5,195 bases of DNA, from positions 1 through 5,195 of the forward strand of contig CAMJHU010000182.1 in the NCBI GenBank assembly GCA_946405565.1, written 5' to 3'. The notes beneath the pieces were generated by a model. The model made no database searches. It was not told the origin of the DNA and worked only from the letters and a program-made list of their open reading frames with translations. The stretch is from an uncultured Clostridia bacterium. Lineage in GTDB: Bacteria; Bacillota; Clostridia; Oscillospirales; Acutalibacteraceae. Of this stretch, positions 1 through 5,195 are shown one piece after another (position 1 is the first letter of the stretch; each line of letters begins with the position of its first letter). A program made the position numbers and the translations under genes.

Positions 1-1321
1 CCCCGAACGCGCCACCATCACCAATATGGGCGCCGAGCTCGGCGCGACCACCTCGGTCTTCCCCTCCGACGACGTGACCCGTGCCTTCCTCAAAGCGCAG
101 GGCAGAGAAGCCGATTGGGTGGAACTCAAAGCCGACGACGACGCGCATTATGACGAGGTGCTGGACATCGACCTCAGCGCGCTGGAGCCGCTCGCGGCAG
201 CTCCCCATATGCCCGACAATGTGAAAACCATCGGGGAACTCAAGGGACAGAAAATCGATCAGGTTCTCATCGGTTCCTGCACCAATTCCAGCTATCTCGA
301 CCTCATGCGCGTGGCGCATATTCTCAAGGGCAAGACGGTTCATCCCGACGTCAGCCTCGGCATCGCGCCCGGCTCCAAGCAGGTCTACAATATGCTCGCG
401 CAGAACGGCGCATTAGCCGACATCATCGCGGCGGGCGCCCGCGTACTCGAATGCGCCTGCGGACCCTGCATCGGCATGGGACAGTCCCCCAACTCCAAGG
501 GCATCTCCCTGCGCACCTTCAACCGCAACTTCGAGGGACGTTCCGGCACCAAGGACGGTCAGATTTACCTCGTCTCCCCCGAAACGGCAGCCGTCTCCGC
601 CATTGCGGGCGTCTTTGCCGATCCGCGGGAGCTGGGCGACGCGGTGGACATTCCTCTGCCCGAACGGTTCCTCATCAACGACAACATGATTCTCGCCCCC
701 GCACCTGTGGAGGAAATGGACAGCGTGGAGATTCTGCGCGGTCCCAACATCAAGCCCTTCCCCACCAGTGAGCCGCTGCCCGCCGACATCACCGCCAAGG
801 CACTGCTCAAAGTCGGCGACAACATCACCACCGACCATATCATGCCTGCCGGCGCGAAAATTCTGCCCTACCGCTCCAATATTCCCTACCTCTCCAACTT
901 CTGCTTCGCGGTCTGCGACGAGCAGTTCCCCGAACGCTGCCGCGCCGAGGGCAAGGGCATCATCATCGGCGGCAGCAATTACGGACAGGGTTCCTCCCGT
1001 GAACACGCCGCGCTGGTGCCGCTCTATCTGGGCGTGAAGGCGGTCATTGTCAAGTCCTTTGCCCGCATCCACATGGCAAACCTCATCAATGCCGGCATCC
1101 TGCCGCTCACCTTCGTCAACGAAGCCGATTACGACGGCATCGACCAGATGGATGAGCTTTCGCTGCCCGATGTCCGCGAGCTGATCGGACAGTCCGAAAT
1201 CACGGTTTACAACAGGACCAAGGGAACCTCCTTCCGCGTGGAATGCCACATCTCCGCCCGGCAGCGTGATATTCTCCTCGCGGGCGGGCTGCTGGATTAC
1301 ACCAGAGAAAGCGTGAAATAA
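1..1321 (+). CDS. Aconitate hydratase (aconitase), C-terminal part; start lies before the window
   Basis: Cytoplasmic [4Fe-4S] enzyme that interconverts citrate and isocitrate through cis-aconitate. The frame is already open at the window edge (codons from base 2); the first in-frame ATG at 26 is internal, inside the conserved stretch NMGAELGATTSVFPSD. Counting from that Met, the three cluster-ligand cysteines are C85 (in GSCTNSSY), C145 and C148 (in CACGPCIG). The C-terminal swivel domain is fused on the same chain, with GDNITTDHIMPAG at 264-276 and the active-site loop QGSSREHAAL at 321-330. Fusion of both parts and the SCTNSSY and SREH motifs favour aconitase over the two-subunit isopropylmalate dehydratase. 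The general look, including PAGAKILPYRSNIP, fits the shorter putative-aconitase subfamily of about 640 residues, so roughly the first 200 residues are missing. The stop codon TAA directly abuts the rex start, which suggests co-transcription. Identity is secure; the subfamily is from memory of the family. Confidence 0.95.
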   Translation, partial: PERATITNMGAELGATTSVFPSDDVTRAFLKAQGREADWVELKADDDAHYDEVLDIDLSALEPLAAAPHMPDNVKTIGELKGQKIDQVLIGSCTNSSYLDLMRVAHILKGKTVHPDVSLGIAPGSKQVYNMLAQNGALADIIAAGARVLECACGPCIGMGQSPNSKGISLRTFNRNFEGRSGTKDGQIYLVSPETAAVSAIAGVFADPRELGDAVDIPLPERFLINDNMILAPAPVEEMDSVEILRGPNIKPFPTSEPLPADITAKALLKVGDNITTDHIMPAGAKILPYRSNIPYLSNFCFAVCDEQFPERCRAEGKGIIIGGSNYGQGSSREHAALVPLYLGVKAVIVKSFARIHMANLINAGILPLTFVNEADYDGIDQMDELSLPDVRELIGQSEITVYNRTKGTSFRVECHISARQRDILLAGGLLDYTRESVK

Positions 1322-2005
1322 GTGAGAGACTGTGTTTATAAAAAAGACTATATTTCCATGTCGGTCATCCGCCGTCTGCCACGCTATTACCGGTTCTTAC
1401 AGGAACTCAAAAACAGCGGCGTGACCCGCATTTCCTCCCGTGATCTGGCGGAGCGGATGGGTTCCTCCGCTTCGCAGATCCGGCAGGACTTCAACTGCTT
1501 CGGCGGCTTTGGTCAGCAGGGCTACGGCTACGACGTCGATTTTCTGTACGACGTCATCGGCAAGATTCTCGGCTTGCAGGAATGTCACCCCGCCATGCTC
1601 ATCGGTATCGGCAACCTCGGACGCGCTGTGATCAACCATATGTCGCTCCCATCCCTCGGCTTTTCACTCGTCGCACTCTTTGACATAGACCCCGACGTGG
1701 TGGGTACGGAGGTAGGAGGATTGGTCGTGCGGGATGTGGCGACGCTGGAGGACTTCTGCCGCGATTCCGATGTGGAAACCGTCTTTCTCTGCCTCCCCCG
1801 CGAAAGCGCTGCGCAGATGGCTGACGTACTCTACAAGGGTGGTATCCGCTACTTCTGGAATTTCAGCCACTACGATTTCGCCACCCGCTATCCCGATGTC
1901 ATTGTGGAAAACGTCCATCTCAACGACAGTCTCATGACCCTCTGCTATCGCATCAACGAGGACAAGCATCCGTCCCCTTCCCTTTCCGCTGACAAGGGAG
2001 AATAA
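1322..2005 (+). CDS. rex: Redox-sensing transcriptional repressor Rex
   Basis: Dimeric DNA-binding repressor that senses the NADH/NAD+ ratio; in Firmicutes it controls fermentation and energy genes. The N-terminal winged helix spans about residues 14-72, with a recognition region around SASQIRQDFNCFG (49-61) and the family signature GGFGQQGYGY (61-70). A Rossmann fold follows, with GIGNLG at 95-100 and FDID at 120-123, the acidic end of beta-2. The C-terminal domain-swap helix contains VENVHLNDSLMTLCYRI (195-211). Length 227 is slightly above the usual 205-215 because of an added polar tail after 212. The GTG at 1322 is chosen because the residues before ATG 1358 (KKDYIS) match the usual Rex N-terminus (xxISMxVIRRLP), and a weak purine-rich AGAGAAAG lies at 1304-1311. 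The ATG at 1358 has no ribosome site before it. There is no gap after the aconitase stop, so translation is probably coupled. I saw no Rex operator in the window. Confidence 0.95.
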   Translation: MRDCVYKKDYISMSVIRRLPRYYRFLQELKNSGVTRISSRDLAERMGSSASQIRQDFNCFGGFGQQGYGYDVDFLYDVIGKILGLQECHPAMLIGIGNLGRAVINHMSLPSLGFSLVALFDIDPDVVGTEVGGLVVRDVATLEDFCRDSDVETVFLCLPRESAAQMADVLYKGGIRYFWNFSHYDFATRYPDVIVENVHLNDSLMTLCYRINEDKHPSPSLSADKGE

Positions 2006-2012
2006 AACGGAA

Positions 2013-2068
2013 CGTTCCGCGCTGCCTGATTGCCGGGGGTACGGGTCAACCGACCCGGGCGCGGAATG
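2013..2068. repeat. Nested inverted repeat in the rex 3' region
   Basis: An 8-base perfect inverted repeat, TTCCGCGC (2015-2022) and GCGCGGAA (2059-2066), can extend outward by a G-U and a C-G pair. Inside it sits a second hairpin, CGGGTC (2042-2047) and GACCCG (2052-2057), with loop AACC. An alternative inner pairing CCGGG/CCCGG (2033-2037 with 2054-2058) competes with it. It lies eight bases after the rex stop and just before the bidirectional terminator. It has no U-run of its own, so it may be a 3' UTR structure, an RNA-protecting stem or a dispersed repeat. No function can be assigned. Confidence 0.55.
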
Positions 2069-2074
2069 CGCATC

Positions 2075-2117
2075 AAAAAAGGAAAGAACCCGTTTCGGCG
2101 GTGTTCTTTCCTTTTTT
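2075..2117. terminator. Bidirectional intrinsic terminator between convergent genes
   Basis: A 15-base perfect stem, AAAAAAGGAAAGAAC (2075-2089) pairing with the complementary arm at 2103-2117, closes a 13-base loop. On the plus strand the stem ends in a T-run continued by CTTGATTTCT, which would stop the aconitase-rex transcript. On the minus strand the A-run becomes TTTTTT, which would stop the dnaD-dnaC transcript 17 bases after its stop codon at 2134. Both gene pairs converge here, so one shared terminator is expected. Confidence 0.88.
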
Positions 2118-2133
2118 CTTGATTTCTAAAGAT

Positions 2134-3138
2134 TTAGTTGGTGCTTTTGCCGCTCTTTTTGACCTTCAATGTAATTCTCACGTCACTGCCCACGAACTGC
2201 ACCCGCAGATAGTTCCCCGACAGCCGCGATGTAATACGGTCGTCATATTTCTGTTTCAGCCCGTCGATGTGGAAGTTGGTGCTGATAATCGTAGGACGGC
2301 GGCGAAGAATGCGGGTGTTGAGAATATCATAGAGCGCTGCCGTGGTGAATTGGGTGACAAACTCGGTGCCGAGGTCATCGAGTATCAGCAGGTCGCAGGA
2401 TTTGAGCAGCCCAAGGGTGTATTGCTTGTCCTCTCCCCGTCCGAAATGCTCCGATTCAATCGCGTTGAAGAAGTTGGGCGCGGAACCGTACACCACGCCG
2501 TAGCCCTTGCTGATGACCTTGCCCGCAATGGCTAGCGACAGATGGGTCTTGCCCAGTCCCACACCGCCCTGAAAGAGCAGATTGGGCGACTGGGTCGTAA
2601 AGCCATTGGCATAGTCCCAACAGGTCTTCTTGACCCGCTCCATGATCTGACGCGGAGAGAGTGACGAGCTTTCGGCGCGATCGGGATAATAGTCCATCGA
2701 AAAGCTGCGGAAGGAACACAGCTCCAGCGGCGTGGAGCGGTTGAGCTCCTCATAAGCCGCCCGTTGCAGCAGATTCTTAAAGCACTCGCAGGTCTTGCCG
2801 TCCACAAAGCCGGTGTCGCAGCATTTGGGACAGTGGAAGCGCGGCTCCAGATAATCCGGCGCACAGCCGTTTTCCCTGAGTATTTCCGCCTGCCGCCGCT
2901 GCATCGCGAGATTGTTGTCGCGAATCGCCGCCACGGAATCGGTGATATCCTTCTGCCCGCTGAGCATGACCCGCGTGAGTGAGATGGCAGTCTGGGCAAT
3001 GCCCTGTTCCAGCTCGGCATATTCGGGATTGACCGCTTCAAAGCTCCGCTTGCGTTCCTCACTCTCGCGCAGGGCAAGCTGCCGCAGCGCTTCCAGACGG
3101 GTGCGGGCGGTTTCGTAAACTTCGCGTGAATAGGGCAT
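2134..3138 (-). CDS. Replicative helicase loader, DnaC/DnaI-type AAA+ ATPase
   Basis: Loads the replicative helicase onto DNA at initiation or restart, using ATP; cytoplasmic. Residues 1-90 form a charged, helical, probably coiled N-terminal domain for helicase contact. A zinc-binding module follows: C103, C106 (CPKC), C107, C117 and C119 in FHCPKCCDTGFVDGKTCECF. The AAA+ core has Walker A GGVGLGKT at 191-198, Walker B LLILDDLG at 250-257, sensor 1 IISTN at 284-288, and a likely arginine-finger region DDRITSRL at 299-306. The length of 334 is normal for clostridial loaders. The IstB transposition helper shares the ATPase core, but the zinc module, the long N-terminal domain and the DnaD neighbour favour a chromosomal helicase loader. 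The start is set by a GGGAGG site eight bases upstream. The gene lies 51 bases after the DnaD-domain gene, probably in one operon. Confidence 0.94.
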   Translation of the reverse strand: MPYSREVYETARTRLEALRQLALRESEERKRSFEAVNPEYAELEQGIAQTAISLTRVMLSGQKDITDSVAAIRDNNLAMQRRQAEILRENGCAPDYLEPRFHCPKCCDTGFVDGKTCECFKNLLQRAAYEELNRSTPLELCSFRSFSMDYYPDRAESSSLSPRQIMERVKKTCWDYANGFTTQSPNLLFQGGVGLGKTHLSLAIAGKVISKGYGVVYGSAPNFFNAIESEHFGRGEDKQYTLGLLKSCDLLILDDLGTEFVTQFTTAALYDILNTRILRRRPTIISTNFHIDGLKQKYDDRITSRLSGNYLRVQFVGSDVRITLKVKKSGKSTN

Positions 3139-3146
3139 ATGGATTG

Positions 3147-3152
3147 CCTCCC
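3147..3152 (-). promoter_or_regulatory. Ribosome binding site of the helicase-loader gene
   Basis: Read on the minus strand this is GGGAGG, ending eight bases before the ATG at 3138. It is a strong Shine-Dalgarno match and fixes the start. The rest of the 51-base spacer (3139-3189) shows no terminator hairpin and no convincing promoter, consistent with read-through from the DnaD-domain gene. Confidence 0.85.
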
Positions 3153-3189
3153 TGTTTCTTTATGGCGCTATGTGCGCCGTCGGAATCAT

Positions 3190-3996
3190 TCAATCGCTGT
3201 AATCGTCGTCGGTATTCTCACCCGCCAGTCCGCTGACCGAAGCCCACTCCGCATCGAGAATGGCTTCAATGTCCGATGTGGCATAGGTCTCGCCGTAACG
3301 CCCGCCCTTCTGACCGCCTTCGGTGCCGGGCGAAGCGGTTGTGACAGCCGCTTCCCGCGACGCGCGGCGCGCCGCCATAGCGGCACGCTCCATCTCGTCG
3401 AGCCGCAGCGCGTCGGGAGCGGTGGTCACACCTTTCTCATAATAGCGCTTGAGAATGCCGTTGATGTAGGCAAAGCTCGGCTTGCCGTTTTTATTGACAC
3501 ACTTGTCATAGGCATGGCGGATGAGCTCCACATCGAGATGCCACTCATTGATCCAGCGGTCACAGTGGGTAATTTCGGATTCCGTGGGCTTGCGTTCGGG
3601 GATTTCCAGCGCGGATCGCACGGTGTTCCACGCCTTGCGGCGTGCCATCTGGGCAGTAATCTTGCGCTCCGCCTTCTCAAAGGTGTCGATTTCCTCCTGC
3701 GCCCAGCCGACGCCGGTTGATTCCATATACGCCAGACTGGTCTTCCCGATCGACTTGCAGTATTGAATCAGCATGGGGATAATCGTACAGGGCAGCCCGT
3801 ACCATTTGACCAGCGTCACAAAACAGGAGGCTTCCGTATGGGTGATCTGCTTGCCCATCACATTTTCCACCGCGAGAAGCATATTCCGAAGCTGCTCGTC
3901 CTGCGCGACAAAGCGCATACACTCATCAAAGGGATAGCGAACCTTGTCCCGCACACGCGGCGGCGCCATGCCGAGCGCGTTTTTGATTTCAGCCAC
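3190..3996 (-). CDS. DnaD-domain replication initiation protein, N-terminally truncated
   Basis: DnaD-domain proteins act with the helicase loader to remodel origin DNA and recruit the replicative helicase. Counting from the GTG at 3996, a first helical DnaD-like domain spans about 22-112 (FDECMRF, YGLPCTIIPMLIQYCKSIGK) and a second about 120-190 (WINEWHLDVELIRHAYDKC). The second ends in Y177xxxI181xxxY185, a variant of the family's YxxxIxxxW motif with Tyr in place of Trp. The tail (200-268) is Ala/Arg-rich, then acidic. Relatives usually carry a winged-helix domain of about 90 residues and a polar linker in front; the winged helix is absent here. The frame stays open upstream to 4158 with linker-like residues rich in Thr, Glu and Pro, then meets TAA at 4159-4161. 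The GTG at 3996 has no ribosome site and is only the first possible start, so the true N-terminus seems lost at the junction with the neighbouring gene. The family call is firm; the start is not. Confidence 0.85.
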   Translation of the reverse strand: MAEIKNALGMAPPRVRDKVRYPFDECMRFVAQDEQLRNMLLAVENVMGKQITHTEASCFVTLVKWYGLPCTIIPMLIQYCKSIGKTSLAYMESTGVGWAQEEIDTFEKAERKITAQMARRKAWNTVRSALEIPERKPTESEITHCDRWINEWHLDVELIRHAYDKCVNKNGKPSFAYINGILKRYYEKGVTTAPDALRLDEMERAAMAARRASREAAVTTASPGTEGGQKGGRYGETYATSDIEAILDAEWASVSGLAGENTDDDYSD

Positions 3997-5195
3997 AGGA
4001 GGCTTGCTGACCGCTGCCGGTTTGTCCTCCGGATGGTTTGTCTGTTCGGTCTCTTCCGTATGTTCCGGTGTGTGTGTGGTTTCCGCAGACGCCGCAGACG
4101 GCTCTGTGGTATTCGTTGTCGTACGGAACGAATCTTGTGAAGCTGTGCTGGCCGCCGTTTACGAAGATCTCCTTGAATTCCGTGTCTCCGTAGCCGTTCG
4201 TTCTCTTATAGATATCCGGCACGGTGCAGTCGCCGGACGCCTCGAACAGCTCCCATTCGCCGAAGACGGCAAGATCGTCGAAGACGGGATATATGATCAC
4301 GTCGCTCCTGACCGTCATTCGGAAGCGCTCGTCGGGGATGACGTCGCCGCCCGAGGTCTTCCAGTATTTGAACGTCCTGCCGGGGACCTCGTAAGCCGTG
4401 ACTTCTATCACGTCCTCGTAGTCCGCCGCGACGTCGAATTTTTCATTTCTGTATACAAAAGCGCCGTTTCCGCCTTCGATCACGACGGAAAGCTCTCCTT
4501 CTCCCGCGGGGCGGGGGTCTTCTTCAAATTCGCCTCTGTAAACGCGCACGTTCGCCTCGTCTCCGAGTACGAAGCCGTACTGCGCGCTCCCGTCGTAGCA
4601 GAGAGGTCTTTCCCACGAGCCGTAGTTCCAGCCCGCAACGCCTTCCGCCGTTACGGAAACGGGGTATTTGAAGCTGCCGCCGTTCGCGGGCAGATAGAAT
4701 ATCCCGAACTCGCCCAGAGCGAGGACTCCGTAGCCGACCTCAGAGACAAGAGTGTAAAGGGGAGTTTTGTCCTCCGGCAGCGCCATGTCGGGAAAATCGG
4801 GAACGAACGCGCCGAGGCAGAATTCGAGCGCGGTCTTCCCCGCCGGATCTGCGGAGTTGTCGATATAATATTTATCGCCCTCGCGGCGAAGCCCCACGGT
4901 CGCGATCGCCTCGTTGTCGTAGATCGCCGTCATATCGGCGCCGAGCACGCCGCCCTGCTCGTTTACAATTATATAGCGGTACTTCGCGCTCGGTACGATC
5001 ATATCGTCAGAGGTGACAAGAGTGTATACTCTTGCGCTCTTTCCGCAGTTCGTGCAAACGCCGCCCTCGTATCTGTGTCCGGTCGGCCGGACGGCGAAAT
5101 CCTCGTCCGACATATAGCGTACGACGAATCCCTCGCCGTTTGTATAGACGGTATTGCCGGAGGCGTCTGTGACCGTGACCGTCTGACCTGCCGTG
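3989..5195 (-). CDS. Fragment of a probable cell-surface protein with CxxC and B-repeat-like segments, broken at both ends
   Basis: The frame is open at the right window edge, starting with TAGQTVTVTDASGNTVYTNG; the ATG at 5113 is internal. Numbered from that Met, a CxxC element HRYEGGVCTNCG lies at 13-24. A Tyr/Gly-rich beta-type region follows (29-195), opening with YTLVTSDD and KYRYIIVNE, like the beta-sandwich repeats of Firmicute surface proteins. Residues 208-278 resemble a divergent InlB B-repeat (a VIEGGNGAF strand, then FKYW, ending DVIIYPVF). FGEWELFEASGDC at 284-296 and EYHRAVCGVCG at 334-344 form a second CxxC unit. No signal peptide, membrane segment or catalytic motif lies in the visible part. 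Five arginines (14, 169, 193, 222, 304) use AGA and three isoleucines use ATA, unlike the other genes. After about residue 345 the frame overlaps the DnaD gene out of register and stops at 3989, so the last 25-30 residues are probably not native. Function is unknown; surface location is inferred. Confidence 0.6.
   Translation of the reverse strand, partial: TAGQTVTVTDASGNTVYTNGEGFVVRYMSDEDFAVRPTGHRYEGGVCTNCGKSARVYTLVTSDDMIVPSAKYRYIIVNEQGGVLGADMTAIYDNEAIATVGLRREGDKYYIDNSADPAGKTALEFCLGAFVPDFPDMALPEDKTPLYTLVSEVGYGVLALGEFGIFYLPANGGSFKYPVSVTAEGVAGWNYGSWERPLCYDGSAQYGFVLGDEANVRVYRGEFEEDPRPAGEGELSVVIEGGNGAFVYRNEKFDVAADYEDVIEVTAYEVPGRTFKYWKTSGGDVIPDERFRMTVRSDVIIYPVFDDLAVFGEWELFEASGDCTVPDIYKRTNGYGDTEFKEIFVNGGQHSFTRFVPYDNEYHRAVCGVCGNHTHTGTYGRDRTDKPSGGQTGSGQQASCG
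4083..4100. repeat. Two tandem copies of a 9-base unit at the gene junction
   Basis: CCGCAGACG occurs twice back to back (4083-4091 and 4092-4100). On the minus strand it encodes the VCGVCG of the surface-protein frame, and SAASA in the DnaD frame. It may simply reflect the CxxC motif, but it lies within the stretch where the two genes meet. Confidence 0.5.

Noticed and set aside
413..1249. Long minus-strand open frame (278 codons) opposite the aconitase gene
   Set aside because: It lies wholly antisense to conserved aconitase codons, has no recognisable motif, and arises from the GC-rich third positions of the real gene.
1334..1357. AT-rich patch before ATG 1358 as a promoter for rex
   Set aside because: A start site downstream of it would fall within or after the ATG at 1358, no good -35 element is spaced to it, and the bases encode the expected Rex N-terminal residues.
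2101..2535. Plus-strand open frame of 144 codons opposite the helicase loader
   Set aside because: It begins within the terminator arm and covers the Walker B and sensor regions of the minus-strand ATPase; its sequence shows no family character.
2532..3077. Second minus-strand frame of 181 codons inside the helicase loader
   Set aside because: It is the same strand in another frame, Arg/Ser-rich as expected for a frame shadow, while the loader frame carries all the motifs.
2134..3138. Reading the ATPase as an IstB helper of an insertion sequence
   Set aside because: No IstA-like transposase or terminal repeats are present, and the cysteine module, long N-terminal domain and DnaD neighbour fit a chromosomal helicase loader.
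3139..3720. Plus-strand open frame of 193 codons opposite the DnaD-domain gene
   Set aside because: It is antisense to the conserved second DnaD domain and has no ribosome site or motif.

Overview
The window looks like a moderately GC-rich clostridial Firmicute, probably of the Oscillospiraceae/Ruminococcaceae type. The signs are a Rex redox repressor of clostridial form, a DnaD-domain replication protein next to a DnaC/DnaI-type helicase loader, and an aconitase of the fused form seen in many anaerobes. The placement is inferred from protein character only.

Layout: 1-1321 (+) is the C-terminal two thirds of an aconitate hydratase whose start lies before the window. The rex gene (1322-2005, +) begins on the base after the aconitase stop, so the two are very probably one transcript. 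A 128-base gap follows. It holds a nested inverted repeat (2013-2068) and a strong hairpin (2075-2117) that can end transcription from both sides, because the next genes converge on it. On the minus strand, read right to left, come a DnaD-domain gene (3996 to 3190) and the helicase-loader gene (3138 to 2134). Their 51-base spacer carries a clear ribosome binding site, and together they form a replication-initiation pair.

The right end (about 4100-5195, minus) is of a different kind. It is an internal piece of a large, Tyr/Gly/Asp-rich, probably extracellular protein with CxxC repeats and a B-repeat-like segment. It uses AGA and ATA codons that are rare or absent in the other genes. Its frame runs into the DnaD gene out of register and stops at 3989. 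The DnaD gene in turn has lost its usual N-terminal winged-helix domain at the same place. Two unrelated genes, both broken at one point near 4080-4160, suggest an assembly misjoin or a real rearrangement.

The left part fits ordinary central functions: a TCA-cycle enzyme coupled to an NADH/NAD+ sensor, and DNA helicase loading. I see no RNA gene, CRISPR array, transposase or clearly new system. The points most worth a second look are the broken junction and the aconitase-rex coupling.
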